NCBI GenBank assembly: GCA_946480465.1
Contig: CAMLJY010000013.1
Coordinates: 58,917 to 122,916 of the forward strand
Length of the DNA stretch: 64,000 bases
From: an uncultured Burkholderiales bacterium
Lineage (GTDB): Bacteria; Pseudomonadota; Gammaproteobacteria; Burkholderiales; Burkholderiaceae
Direction: 5' to 3'
Each line of letters starts with the position of its first letter. The first letter of the stretch is position 1. Of this stretch, positions 51,488 to 60,146 are shown piece after piece. The translations under genes and the position numbers were made by a program. The notes under the pieces were generated by a model that saw only the letters and a list, made by a program, of their open reading frames with translations, was not told the origin of the DNA and searched no databases.

Positions 51488-52812
51488 GCAGCCTCGCCGC
51501 CACCGAATCCGCAGTCCCCGGCGCCGCCCGGGCGCGCCATCCGCTGGCCTGGGTGCCCACGCTGTACCTGGCCATGGGCCTGCCCAACGTGATGGTGGGC
51601 GTGGTGGCCGCCATCATCTACAAGAACCTCGGCGTGCCCAACGAGGACATCGCGCTCTACACCTCGCAGATGTACCTGCCCTGGGTGCTGAAGCCGCTGT
51701 GGGCGCCGCTGCTGGAGGCGCACCGCAGCAAGCGCTGGTGGGTCATCAGCATGCAGTTCCTGATGGCGGCCTCGCTGGGGCTGGTGGCCTTCTGCCTGCC
51801 GCTGGAAGGCTTCTTCCGGCTCTCGCTCGCGTTCTTCTGGATCACCGGCTTCGCCAGCGCCACGCAGGACACCTGCGCCGACGGCGTGTTCATGAGCACG
51901 GTCTCGCTGACGGACCAGGCACGCTACGCCGGCCTGCAGGGCATGTGCTGGAACCTGGGCGCGGTCATCGGCAGCGGGCTGCTGGTGTCGCTCACCGGCT
52001 GGCTGCACGAGCACCACGGCCTGCCCTGGGTGCAGTGCTGGATGGTCGTGGTGGGCCTGGCCGCGGCGGCAATGGCGCTGTTCGGCCTGTGGCACCTGCG
52101 GGTGCTGCCCAGCGGCGGGCCGCCGGCCGTGGCCGGGCGGGGCCATGCCGCCGGCTTCGCCGCGATGCGCCAGGCCTGGGCCAGTTTCTTCGCCAAGCCG
52201 CAGATCTGGATGATGCTGGCCGTCATCTTCTTCTACCGCTTCGGCGAAGGCTTCATCGAGAAGTTCGGCCCGCTGTTCCTGCTCGATCCGCGCTCGTCGG
52301 GCGGGCTGGGGCTGGACAACGCGGCGCTGGGCCACATCAACGGCACGGTGGGCACCATCGCCTTCATCGCCGGCGCCTTCCTCGGCGGCTTCCTGGTCGC
52401 GCGGCGCACGCTGCCGCGCTCCTTCTTCGTGCTGGCGCTGGTGCTGAACGTGCCGCACCTGACCTACTTCTACCTGAGCACCGCGCTGCCGCAGGATCCG
52501 CTGTGGATCGGCGCCATCGTCGCGGCGGAGAAGTTCGGCTTCGGCATGGGCTCGGTGGGCCACATGCTCTACATGATGCAGCAGGTGGCCCCCGGCCCCT
52601 TCCGGATGGCGCACTACGCGATGGCCACCGGCGTGATGGCCCTGACCAAGTGGGCCACCGGCACCGTGAGCGGCTGGGTGTGGGGTGCCGTCGGGCACGA
52701 CTACACCACGTTCTTCGGCCTGGTGCTGCTGTTCTCGGTGCCGCCGGTGATCCTGGCCTGGCTGGCGCCCTTCCCCCACCCCGCCAACCCGGCGACGGAG
52801 ACCCGCTCGTGA
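51484..52812 (+). CDS. MFS permease, AmpG-like, probable oligosaccharide importer
   Basis: 442 residues with about 12 hydrophobic helices. YLAMGLPNVMVGVVAAIIYK and LYTSQMYLPWVLKPLWAPLL at the N-terminus recall the AmpG-like family, whose E. coli member carries muropeptides; GFASATQDTCADG holds a charged motif of the family. In CAZyme loci such permeases carry di- and oligosaccharides through the inner membrane. It is translationally coupled to GH9 (upstream) and GH39 (downstream). Xyloglucan oligosaccharide transport would bring substrate to the cytoplasmic GH31. That link is inferred. Confidence 0.85.
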   Translation: MSSLAATESAVPGAARARHPLAWVPTLYLAMGLPNVMVGVVAAIIYKNLGVPNEDIALYTSQMYLPWVLKPLWAPLLEAHRSKRWWVISMQFLMAASLGLVAFCLPLEGFFRLSLAFFWITGFASATQDTCADGVFMSTVSLTDQARYAGLQGMCWNLGAVIGSGLLVSLTGWLHEHHGLPWVQCWMVVVGLAAAAMALFGLWHLRVLPSGGPPAVAGRGHAAGFAAMRQAWASFFAKPQIWMMLAVIFFYRFGEGFIEKFGPLFLLDPRSSGGLGLDNAALGHINGTVGTIAFIAGAFLGGFLVARRTLPRSFFVLALVLNVPHLTYFYLSTALPQDPLWIGAIVAAEKFGFGMGSVGHMLYMMQQVAPGPFRMAHYAMATGVMALTKWATGTVSGWVWGAVGHDYTTFFGLVLLFSVPPVILAWLAPFPHPANPATETRS

Positions 52813-54404
52813 CGACCCTGTCCTTCCCGATCAACAACCCCCTGCTGCGCCCGCTGGCCGCGGCGGTGCTCGCGCTCGGCCTCGGTGCCGCGGCAGTGGC
52901 CGGACCGCCCGTCCGCGAAGTGACCCTCGACGTGGCCGCGGCCACGCGGCCGATGGACCGCTTCTTCGACCTGTCCATCGGTGCCGACTACATCGGCACC
53001 ACCGGCCGCGCCGAGAACCTGGCGCAGCTGAAGACCGCGGTCGACGAGCTCGGCTTCCGCTACGTGCGCTTCCACGACGTCTTCCACGACGTCCATGGCA
53101 CGGTGAAGAAGGACGGCGACAAGCTGGTCTTCGACTTCAGCGGCATCGACAAGCTCTACGACGGGCTGCTGGCACGCGGCATCAAGCCCTTCGTCGAACT
53201 GGGCTTCACGCCCGGCGCGATGAAGACCTCGAACCTGACGATCTTCCACTGGAAGGGCAACACCTCGCACCCGCAGCCGGGGCCCTGGATGGAACTGGTC
53301 GACGCCTTCGTGCGCCACCTGATCCAGCGCTACGGCATCGAGGAGGTGCGCCAGTGGCCCTTCGAGGTGTGGAACGAGCCCAACCTGGAAGGCTTCTGGG
53401 AGCGGGCTGACCAGGTGGCCTACTTCGAGCTGTACGCCAACACCGCCCGCACGATCAAGAAGATCGACCCCACGCTCAAGGTCGGCGGCCCGTCCACCGC
53501 CGGCGCGGCCTGGGTGCCGGAGCTGCTGGCCTACGCCAAGGCGCACGGCGTGCCGGTGGACTTCGTCACCACCCACACCTATGGCGTGACCGAGGGCTAC
53601 CTGGACGAGTACGGCAAGTCCGACCGCATCCTCGCGACCGACCCGAATTCCATCATCGGCGACGTCCGCCGCAACCGCCAGGAGATCGAGGCCTCCGCCT
53701 TCCCCGGCATCCCGCTGTACATCACCGAGTGGAGCACCAGCTACAACCCGCGCGACAAGGTGCACGACAGCTACATCAGCGCGCCGTGGATCCTGACCAA
53801 GCTGCGCGGCACGCGCGGCTACGCGCAGGCGATGAGCTACTGGACCTACAGCGACCTGTTCGAGGAGCCGGGCCCGCCCGACCGCGCCTTCCACGGTGGC
53901 TTCGGCCTGATGACGCGCGACGGCGTGCGCAAGCCCTCGTGGTTCGCCTACAAGTACCTCAACGCGCTGCGCGGCAACGAGGTGCCGAGCACCGATGACA
54001 AGGTGCTGGCCGCGGTGGACGGCCGCAAGGCCGCGGTGCTGGTGTGGGACTGGCAGCACCCGGACCAGAAAAGCGCCAGCAACGGCGTGTTCTTCGGCAA
54101 GCCGGTGCCCAACGGGCCGGCCGCGGCGGTGACGCTGAAGCTGCGCAACGTGGCCGCCGGCAGCTACCGCGTGCAGGTGCGCCGCACCGGCCACAAGACC
54201 AACGACGCCTACACCGCCTACCTCGAGATGGGCGCGCCCAAGGACCTGAGCACCGAGCAGCTCGCCCGGCTGCAGGCGCTGACCGCGGACAAGCCCGAGG
54301 TCAACCGCGTCGTCAAGATCGGCCCCGACGGCCAGCTGCAGTGGAAGCTGCCGATGCGCAGCAACGACATCGCGCTGGTGACGCTGGAGCCGGTCCAGCG
54401 CTGA
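52809..54404 (+). CDS. Exported GH39 beta-xylosidase-like enzyme
   Basis: 531 residues from the GTG at 52809, overlapping the MFS stop by four bases, with a signal peptide (AVLALGLGAAAVAG). GH39 landmarks: RYVRFHDVFHD, acid/base Glu in FEVWNEPNLEGFW and nucleophile in LYITEWSTSYNPRD, followed by the small beta-domain with AVLVWDWQHP. The length agrees with GH39 beta-xylosidases (about 500). It could release xylose from oligosaccharides in the periplasm. Some GH39 members have other specificities (for example alpha-iduronidase), but the bacterial xylosidase branch fits best here. Confidence 0.87.
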   Translation: MTTLSFPINNPLLRPLAAAVLALGLGAAAVAGPPVREVTLDVAAATRPMDRFFDLSIGADYIGTTGRAENLAQLKTAVDELGFRYVRFHDVFHDVHGTVKKDGDKLVFDFSGIDKLYDGLLARGIKPFVELGFTPGAMKTSNLTIFHWKGNTSHPQPGPWMELVDAFVRHLIQRYGIEEVRQWPFEVWNEPNLEGFWERADQVAYFELYANTARTIKKIDPTLKVGGPSTAGAAWVPELLAYAKAHGVPVDFVTTHTYGVTEGYLDEYGKSDRILATDPNSIIGDVRRNRQEIEASAFPGIPLYITEWSTSYNPRDKVHDSYISAPWILTKLRGTRGYAQAMSYWTYSDLFEEPGPPDRAFHGGFGLMTRDGVRKPSWFAYKYLNALRGNEVPSTDDKVLAAVDGRKAAVLVWDWQHPDQKSASNGVFFGKPVPNGPAAAVTLKLRNVAAGSYRVQVRRTGHKTNDAYTAYLEMGAPKDLSTEQLARLQALTADKPEVNRVVKIGPDGQLQWKLPMRSNDIALVTLEPVQR

Positions 54405-54422
54405 CGCTTGCACGGGAACGGC

Positions 54423-55232
54423 ATGACGAGCACCGCGCCGCCTGCGCCGCCGGCCGAGGCGCTGCCGCCAACGCACGAAGCGAGCGTGTGGCAGTACACG
54501 CGCCTGGCGCACGAAGGCGTGCTGCGCAACGTCGGTGCGGCGGCGCTGCTGCCGGTGCAGCCGCCGCCGGGCCGCGCCAGCGGCCGCGCGGTGCTGGTGG
54601 TGCCGGGCGGCGGCTTCCTCTTCGTCGCGGTCGAGAACGAAGGCCTGCCCGTCGCCCGGCGCCTGGCCGACGCCGGCCATGCGGCCTTCGTGCTGGTGTA
54701 CCGCACGCGGCCCACCATCGCCGACGACGACGCCTTCGAACGCGGCTTGCCGCGGGCCTGGGAACGGCTGGCCGCGCAGGTCCGCATGGACGCTGACATC
54801 GAGGCCTATGCGCCGGCCGCCGACGACACGCGCACGGCGATGCGCTGGCTGCGCGCGCACGCGGCGGACGAAGGCTTCGACCCGCGGCGCATCGGCCTGC
54901 TGGGCTTCTCCGCCGGCGCGCGCTGCGCCCGCGCGCTGGTCGAACAGGCCGAGCCGGCGGAGATGCCCGACAGCCTGGCGCTGGTCTACGGCGGCTTCGC
55001 CCGCACCGCGCCGCGCCACCCGGTGCCGCCCTTGTTCCTGGCCCAGGCCGCCGACGATCCGCTGTTCGACAGCCGGCGCCTGGACATCCTGGACGACTGG
55101 CGCCGCGCCGGCCAGCGCGCCGAGCTGCACCTGTACGAACGCGGCGGCCACGGCTTCGGCCTGCGGCCGCAGGGCAGCACCAGCGACCAGTGGTTCGACG
55201 CCTACCGCGCCTGGCTGGACCGGCAGGCCTGA
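54423..55232 (+). CDS. Alpha/beta-hydrolase, probable acetyl esterase
   Basis: 269 residues from the ATG at 54423. The oxyanion motif PGGGFLFV, nucleophile Ser in GLLGFSAGARCA, acid Asp in QAADDPLFDS and His in ERGGHGFGL form a complete triad of the Axe/BD-FAE esterase type. No signal peptide is evident, so it would act in the cytoplasm on imported acetylated oligosaccharides. It follows GH39 by 18 bases. Natural xyloglucans carry O-acetyl groups on galactose, which gives a use for it. Substrate is inferred from context. Confidence 0.8.
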   Translation: MTSTAPPAPPAEALPPTHEASVWQYTRLAHEGVLRNVGAAALLPVQPPPGRASGRAVLVVPGGGFLFVAVENEGLPVARRLADAGHAAFVLVYRTRPTIADDDAFERGLPRAWERLAAQVRMDADIEAYAPAADDTRTAMRWLRAHAADEGFDPRRIGLLGFSAGARCARALVEQAEPAEMPDSLALVYGGFARTAPRHPVPPLFLAQAADDPLFDSRRLDILDDWRRAGQRAELHLYERGGHGFGLRPQGSTSDQWFDAYRAWLDRQA

Positions 55233-55374
55233 TGCCCGCGCGTGCCGCGTGCGCTGCTCGTCGGCTCGCGCCCTGTCCCGTCGCCGCCGGGCCTGGCTCG
55301 TCGCATGGGGCTGGCGACCCGTCCCTGCGGTTTGCAGACTGCTCGCCATCCCAACCCCCCGAAGGATGAACCGC

Positions 55375-56034
55375 ATGGACTACCGCGTACTCCTGGCCGC
55401 CCCGCTCGCGGCACTGGCCGTGTCGGCCAGCGGCGCCGATGCGCTGCGCCAGCCCGAGGGCTGGCTCGCCGGCGCCACCTTCGCCTGGCCCGGCGGCAGC
55501 ACCCACGAAGCCGGCGTGGCACCCGAGACCGAGACCAGCAGCCAGCGCGCGCTGACGGTGCGGGCCAAGGGCACGCGCAGCGGCACCGACATCGGCAGCA
55601 TCAGCCAGTACGCCTTCGGCTACGCGGGCCAGCGGGTGCGCTTCACGGCGCAAGTCAAGGCCCGTGGCGTCGATGGCTGGGCGGGCCTGGTCGTCGGCGC
55701 GGGCTTCGCCCCCTTGTGGACACTGGCGGACGCGCCGCAGCACGGCGACATGCCGCCGCGCGGTGCCGCCGCCTGCCCCGACTGGTGCGAGGCCAGCGTG
55801 GTGGCCGACCTGCCGGCCGACGGCCAGGGCGTGGCCCAAGTCGGGCTCGCGCTGGTCGGCAGCGGCCAGGCGTGGGCGCGCGGCTTCAGGCTGGAGGTCG
55901 TGGGGCCCGAGGTGCCCGTCACCACGCAGCGTTTTGCCGAAGAGGCCGCCGCGGCCAGGAAGGACGCGATGCAGAAGTTGCTTCAGCAACGCGCGGCCCA
56001 GCCCACGGCCCCGCACAACCTGGCGCTGCAGTGA
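55375..56034 (+). CDS. Small exported protein of unknown function, first of two paralogues
   Basis: 219 residues from the ATG at 55375 (AAGGA upstream; the ATG at 55366 is an alternative). It starts MDYRVLLAAPLAALAVSASG, a signal peptide nearly identical to that of the next protein. The body is beta-rich and has GQRVRFTAQVKARGVDGWAG and LALVGSGQAWARGFRLEVV. This resembles a jelly-roll module that some bacterial regulators carry at their C-terminus, here alone and exported. Together with the next gene it is a tandem duplication directly upstream of a sensor kinase gene. Function unknown; a role in ligand presentation to the kinase is conceivable. Confidence 0.65.
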   Translation: MDYRVLLAAPLAALAVSASGADALRQPEGWLAGATFAWPGGSTHEAGVAPETETSSQRALTVRAKGTRSGTDIGSISQYAFGYAGQRVRFTAQVKARGVDGWAGLVVGAGFAPLWTLADAPQHGDMPPRGAAACPDWCEASVVADLPADGQGVAQVGLALVGSGQAWARGFRLEVVGPEVPVTTQRFAEEAAAARKDAMQKLLQQRAAQPTAPHNLALQ

Positions 56035-56080
56035 GCGGCCGACCACCACGCGTCCCACACCCGCCGGAGGACTGAACGCC

Positions 56081-56767
56081 ATGGACTACCGCATTCTGTT
56101 GATCGCCCCCCTGGCCGCGCTGGTGCTCGGTGCCGCCGCCGGCACCGCCCCGCCCCGCATGCCGCTGGGCTGGATGCCGGCGGATCACGTGAGCCCTGCC
56201 ACGCCATCACCCAAAGTACCCGTGGGCTACGAGATCGGCCTGGATCCGCAGGCCTCCGGGCCGCCCAGCCTGACGGTGCGCGCCATCCTGCCCCAGGGAA
56301 CGCAGCGCCAGGGCCTGGGCGCTGCCTACCAGGTCGTGCACGGGCAGGGCGGCCGGCGTGTGCGCTTCAGCGGCCAGGTGCGCGCCGAAGGCCTGGCCAC
56401 CTGGGCGGGGCTCTACGTCGGCAGCGGCGACTTCACGCTGCTGAGTGACCTGACTGCCGGTCGGCCCGGCATCGAACACCGGCTGCCGCGCGGCGTGGCC
56501 GTGCGGCCGGGCAGCGGCTGGCAGGAGGTGAGCGTGGTCTTCGACGTGCCAGCCGGCACCGAGCCCATCAACCTGGGGCTGGCCCTGGTGGGCGAAGGCC
56601 AGGCCTGGATGCGCGAACTGCGCTTCGACGTCGTCGGGCCGCAGGTGCCCACCACCACCAGCACGCTGGCCTACGACTGGGTGAGTGTCCGCACGGCCAA
56701 CGAAAGGGGCCGCGCGACGATGGCGGCCCTGCCGCCGCAGCCCCTGCGCAACCCGGCGCTGGACTGA
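56081..56767 (+). CDS. Small exported protein of unknown function, second of two paralogues
   Basis: 228 residues; GGAGG lies nine bases before the ATG. It begins MDYRILLIAPLAALVLGAA and shares the core blocks GRRVRFSGQVRAEGLATWAG and LALVGEGQAWMRELRFDVVG with the protein encoded just before. The two are clearly paralogous but differ in length of the loops and in the C-terminus. It ends nine bases before the histidine-kinase gene, so the three are cotranscribed. No catalytic motif is visible. Confidence 0.68.
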   Translation: MDYRILLIAPLAALVLGAAAGTAPPRMPLGWMPADHVSPATPSPKVPVGYEIGLDPQASGPPSLTVRAILPQGTQRQGLGAAYQVVHGQGGRRVRFSGQVRAEGLATWAGLYVGSGDFTLLSDLTAGRPGIEHRLPRGVAVRPGSGWQEVSVVFDVPAGTEPINLGLALVGEGQAWMRELRFDVVGPQVPTTTSTLAYDWVSVRTANERGRATMAALPPQPLRNPALD

Positions 56768-56776
56768 AGAAGCCCC

Positions 56777-57826
56777 ATGCCCGCCCAGCGCCCGCCCACC
56801 CCCGCCCCGCCCGCAGGCGCGGCCTGGCACCAGGCCCTTCTGCCGGCAGCGCTGTTCTGGGCCGCCTGGGCCGTGCTGCACTGGCAGTGGCCCCAGGCTC
56901 GGTGGCTGGGCCTGGCGGCGCAGCTGTGGCTGGCCTACAGCGCCGCCTGGTGCACGCTGCGCTGGCGCCATTGGCCCGTGGCGCTGCCGCTGGCTGCCGC
57001 CCTCGGATCCGCGGTGGGCCTGCTGGCCCTGCCGGAATTCAGCCTGGCCCGGTGGTTCACCCCCTCGGTGCCGTGGCGCCCATGGCTGCCGGGCTTCGCT
57101 TTCGCGCTGCTGATGCACCTGCCGCTGCGCTGGTGGCGCTGGCGCGAGGAACGTGCGCTGGCGCTGCGCCTGGGCCGCGCCGAGAAGACCGCCGAGGTGG
57201 CCGAGCTGCAGCGCCAGGTCAGCCTGGCCGAGCTGAAGGCTTTGCAGGCGCAGGTCGAGCCGCATTTCCTGTTCAACGCGCTGGCCAGCCTGCAGCAGCT
57301 GATCCGCAGCCAGCCGGAGACGGCCGAGCGCTTCCTCGGTGAACTGCATGATTACCTGCGCCTGGCCCTGCCCTCGCTGCGGCAACCCATGTCCAGCGCC
57401 GGCCAGGAACTGGCGCTGGCGCGCGCCTACCTGACGGTGATGGCGACGCGGCTGGGCGATCGGCTGCGCTTCGCGGTGCAGGCCGGCGCCGGTTGCGAGG
57501 CCCATGCACTGCCGCCGCTGATGCTGCTGACGCTCGTGGAAAACGCGGTGCGCCACGGCATCGAGCCACTGCCGGGCGGCGGACGCATCGACGTCGAGGC
57601 GCGGCGCGACGGCGAGCGCTTCGTGCTCGAGGTCCGCGACGACGGCGCCGGGCTGCACGCCGGCGCCGCGGCCAGCGCCCAGCAACCCGGCCAGGGCCTG
57701 GGCCTGGCCAACCTGCGCGACCGCCTGGCGGGCCTCTACGGCGGTGCCGCTCACTTGCGCGTGCAGCAGCGCGCCGAAGGCGGCGTGCGCGCCCGCATCG
57801 AGCTGCCCTGGACCCCTCCCGCCTGA
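56777..57826 (+). CDS. LytS/AlgZ-type membrane sensor histidine kinase
   Basis: 349 residues. About three to four hydrophobic segments occupy residues 20-125. A coiled region (RAEKTAEVAELQRQVSLAEL) leads into the His_kinase domain, with phospho-acceptor His163 in VEPHFLFNALASLQQLI. The ATPase domain shows LLTLVENAVRHGIEP (N box), VRDDGAGL and GQGLGLANLRDRL (G boxes). It pairs with the LytTR regulator encoded eight bases later. Since no periplasmic sensor domain is obvious, the signal may be sensed by the membrane helices or through partner proteins such as the two exported paralogues upstream. Confidence 0.88.
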   Translation: MPAQRPPTPAPPAGAAWHQALLPAALFWAAWAVLHWQWPQARWLGLAAQLWLAYSAAWCTLRWRHWPVALPLAAALGSAVGLLALPEFSLARWFTPSVPWRPWLPGFAFALLMHLPLRWWRWREERALALRLGRAEKTAEVAELQRQVSLAELKALQAQVEPHFLFNALASLQQLIRSQPETAERFLGELHDYLRLALPSLRQPMSSAGQELALARAYLTVMATRLGDRLRFAVQAGAGCEAHALPPLMLLTLVENAVRHGIEPLPGGGRIDVEARRDGERFVLEVRDDGAGLHAGAAASAQQPGQGLGLANLRDRLAGLYGGAAHLRVQQRAEGGVRARIELPWTPPA

Positions 57827-57834
57827 GCCCCGCG

Positions 57835-58596
57835 ATGAACGCTTCGCCCCGCGCCCTCCTGATCGAAGACGAAACCCTGCCACGCCAGCGCCTGCGCGAG
57901 GGCCTGGCCGCGCTGTGGCCGCAGCTGCAGCTGCTGGCCGAGGCCGAGGACGGCGCGCGCGGCCTCGCGCTGGTGCTGCAGCACCGCCCGGACATCGTCT
58001 TCGTCGACATCCGGCTGCCCGGGCTCGACGGCCTGCAGCTGGCGCAGCGCATCAAGGGCCTGGCGCACGTGGTGTTCGTCACCGCCTACGACGCCCACGC
58101 GCTGGCCGCCTTCGAGCAAGGCGCCGTGGACTACCTGCTCAAACCCTTGTCCACCGAGCGCCTGCGCGAGACGGTCCAGCGCCTGCAGCAGCGCCTGCAG
58201 TGGCCGCCCGCCGAGCTGGCGCGCTGGCTGCAGCAGTGGCAGCCACCGCGCCTGGCGCCGGCGGTGGCGCCGGCACCGCTGCGCTGGCTGCAGGCCTCGC
58301 AGGGCGAGCGCCTGCACCTGGTGATGGTGGCCGACGTGAGCCACTTCCGCAGCGACAGCAAGTACACCTGCGCCGTCACGGCCGAGGGCGAATTCCTGCT
58401 GCGCCTGTCGCTGCGCGAGCTGCTGGCGCAGCTCGACCCCGAACAGTTCTGGCAAGTCCACCGCGCGATCGTCGTCAACCTGGCGCAGGTGGCGCGCGTG
58501 GAGCGGCGCCTGGGCGCCATGGAGGTGCTGCTGAAGGACGGCGCGACCCGCCTGCCCGTGAGCCAGACCTTCCAGCCGCGCTTCAAGCCGATGTGA
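57835..58596 (+). CDS. LytTR-family response regulator
   Basis: 253 residues. Receiver domain (1-120) with acidic pair Glu11-Asp12, phosphorylation Asp58 in IVFVDIRLPG, switch Thr in VVFVTAYDAHA and Lys in DYLLKPLST. The C-terminal LytTR DNA-binding domain (about 155-250) shows VSHFRSDSKYTCAV, LRLSLRELLAQL, FWQVHRAIVVNL and LPVSQTFQPRF. The ATG at 57835 follows the kinase stop by eight bases. It is the only DNA-binding protein recognised in the window and therefore a candidate regulator of the xyloglucan operons. The shared promoter motif does not obviously match the LytTR direct-repeat consensus, so that link is open. Confidence 0.9.
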   Translation: MNASPRALLIEDETLPRQRLREGLAALWPQLQLLAEAEDGARGLALVLQHRPDIVFVDIRLPGLDGLQLAQRIKGLAHVVFVTAYDAHALAAFEQGAVDYLLKPLSTERLRETVQRLQQRLQWPPAELARWLQQWQPPRLAPAVAPAPLRWLQASQGERLHLVMVADVSHFRSDSKYTCAVTAEGEFLLRLSLRELLAQLDPEQFWQVHRAIVVNLAQVARVERRLGAMEVLLKDGATRLPVSQTFQPRFKPM

Positions 58597-58605
58597 GGGT
58601 GCCCC

Positions 58606-59232
58606 TCAAGCGGTCCAGGCCGCGATGAAGGCGGCTGCACGGCGCTGGATCTCGTCCAGCGTGAACTCGGGCTTGAACAGCGCGCCGCCGATGCCGAAGC
58701 CGCCGGCGCCGTGCGCGCGCCAACGCGCGATGTCCTCGGGTTCGATGCCGCCCACCGGCCACAGCGGCGTGCCCGGCGGCAGCACGGTGGCCAGTGCGCG
58801 CAGGCCGGCCGGGGTCATGGCCTCGGCGGGAAAGATCTTCAAGGCCTGCGCGCCGGCCCTCCATGCGCCGAAGGCCTCGGTCGCGGTGAACACGCCGGGC
58901 ACCGGGACCAGGCCGAGCGCGCGGCTGCGGCCCACGACCTCGCCGTCGAAGTGCGGCGAGACAATCAGCCGGCCGCCGGCGGCCGCCACCGCCTCCGCGT
59001 CCTGCACGCTCAGCACCGTGCCCGCGCCGACCAGGGCACCGGCAGGCGCGTTCGCCGCCAGCGTCTCGATGCAGCGCAGCGCGCCGGGGCGGTTCAAGGG
59101 CACCTCGATCACGCGCCATCCGGCGTCGAAGAGCACCTGGCCCACCGCCGCCGCGCGCTCGGGCTGCAGGCCGCGAAGAATGGCCACCAGGGCCGGTGCG
59201 GGCGGCCAGGCGGCCGGGGAAGGCAGTGTCAT
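58606..59232 (-). CDS. dgoA: 2-keto-3-deoxy-6-phosphogalactonate aldolase
   Basis: 208 residues of the KDPG/KDPGal aldolase family, a small class I aldolase. VAILRG, the catalytic Glu in WRVIEVPLNRP, GAGTVLSVQDAE and the Schiff-base Lys in ALKIFPAE are visible. It cleaves 2-keto-3-deoxy-6-phosphogalactonate to pyruvate and glyceraldehyde 3-phosphate, the last step of the De Ley-Doudoroff galactose route. It overlaps the kinase gene by four bases, which supports galactonate rather than gluconate as substrate. It faces the response-regulator gene; the ends are nine bases apart. Confidence 0.9.
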   Translation of the reverse strand: MTLPSPAAWPPAPALVAILRGLQPERAAAVGQVLFDAGWRVIEVPLNRPGALRCIETLAANAPAGALVGAGTVLSVQDAEAVAAAGGRLIVSPHFDGEVVGRSRALGLVPVPGVFTATEAFGAWRAGAQALKIFPAEAMTPAGLRALATVLPPGTPLWPVGGIEPEDIARWRAHGAGGFGIGGALFKPEFTLDEIQRRAAAFIAAWTA

Positions 59233-60146
59233 GCGGTCTCCAGGGCGCGCGCCATGGCCTGCCACGCGGCCAGCTGCACCTTGTCGGGATCCAGGGGCTC
59301 GGTGCGCCGGCCGAAGTGGCGCGCGCACAGCGCATGCCGTTCGGACAGCGCGGGGTCGCCGATGAGGCGCACCGTCCCCTCGGTGGGGTCGCGGCGCAGC
59401 GCGTCGCGCCATTCGGCGGCGATGAGCAGGCCGCTCACGTGGTGCGCCGTGCCGGCGGCGGTGGCGCCGCCGCCCATCACCCGGGCGCGGGCGCCGAAGA
59501 GTGCGTGGCTCAGCTCCTCGTCCTGCAGTGCCTGCACGCCACCCAGGAAGGCGGCCTCGGCGTCGACGGGGCCATCGTCCGACATGAGCGGCGCCAGCGT
59601 GCCGCGTTCGCCCAGCAGCGCGAACAGCTCGCCGGTGACGTAGGTGCGCAGCGTGGCCACCCGGCCCGCCTGCAGCTTCACCCACTTGCTGTGGGTGCCG
59701 GGCAGCACGAGCCAGCCGTCGGCCGGCAGGCCCGGCAGGTGGCGCGCGCCGAAGAGCTGGGTTTCCTCGCCGCGCATCACGTCGACCCGGCCGCCAGGGC
59801 CCTGCCAGCGCAGCCCCGGCGTGATGAACCAGCGCGCGCCCGCCGGCGCGGCGGACACCGGCACCAGGTGCCGCGGCAGCCGGTCCAGCGGCACCGCGGC
59901 ATCGAGGTAGGGCACCTCCTGCCAGCCCAGCGCCGAGCCGACCATGCCGGACATCACCACCGGCACGCCGCTGGCCGCGGGCCAGGTGTCCAGCAGGGAT
60001 TGCAGCGCCGGGCCGAAGCGCCCGCGGCAGGCCAGGCTGCCCTGGTCGTCGCGCCGGGTGTCCAGCAGCTCGCCCGCGGCGCCGAGCAGCATCGCGCGGC
60101 GGTTGGTGGTGCCCCAGTCGATGCCGATGAAGGCCGGATTCGTCAT
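59229..60146 (-). CDS. dgoK: 2-keto-3-deoxygalactonate kinase
   Basis: 305 residues. The N-terminal FIGIDWGTTNRRAMLL is the phosphate-binding start of the DgoK family, followed by VVMSGMVGSALGW, PGTHSKWVKL (family signature) and FRTYVTGEL-like TYVTGELFALL. It phosphorylates 2-keto-3-deoxygalactonate at O6 with ATP. It is coupled by ATGA overlaps to the permease upstream and the aldolase downstream. The earlier enzymes (galactose dehydrogenase, galactonate dehydratase) are not in the window. Galactose would come from the GH2/GH42 enzymes. Confidence 0.9.
   Translation of the reverse strand: MTNPAFIGIDWGTTNRRAMLLGAAGELLDTRRDDQGSLACRGRFGPALQSLLDTWPAASGVPVVMSGMVGSALGWQEVPYLDAAVPLDRLPRHLVPVSAAPAGARWFITPGLRWQGPGGRVDVMRGEETQLFGARHLPGLPADGWLVLPGTHSKWVKLQAGRVATLRTYVTGELFALLGERGTLAPLMSDDGPVDAEAAFLGGVQALQDEELSHALFGARARVMGGGATAAGTAHHVSGLLIAAEWRDALRRDPTEGTVRLIGDPALSERHALCARHFGRRTEPLDPDKVQLAAWQAMARALETA

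Noticed and set aside
58595..58607. GAGGG-TGC-CCCTC as a bidirectional terminator between the regulator and aldolase genes
   Set aside because: The stem is only five bases, overlaps both stop codons and has no T-run on either side; the operons converge here but a real terminator is not visible.
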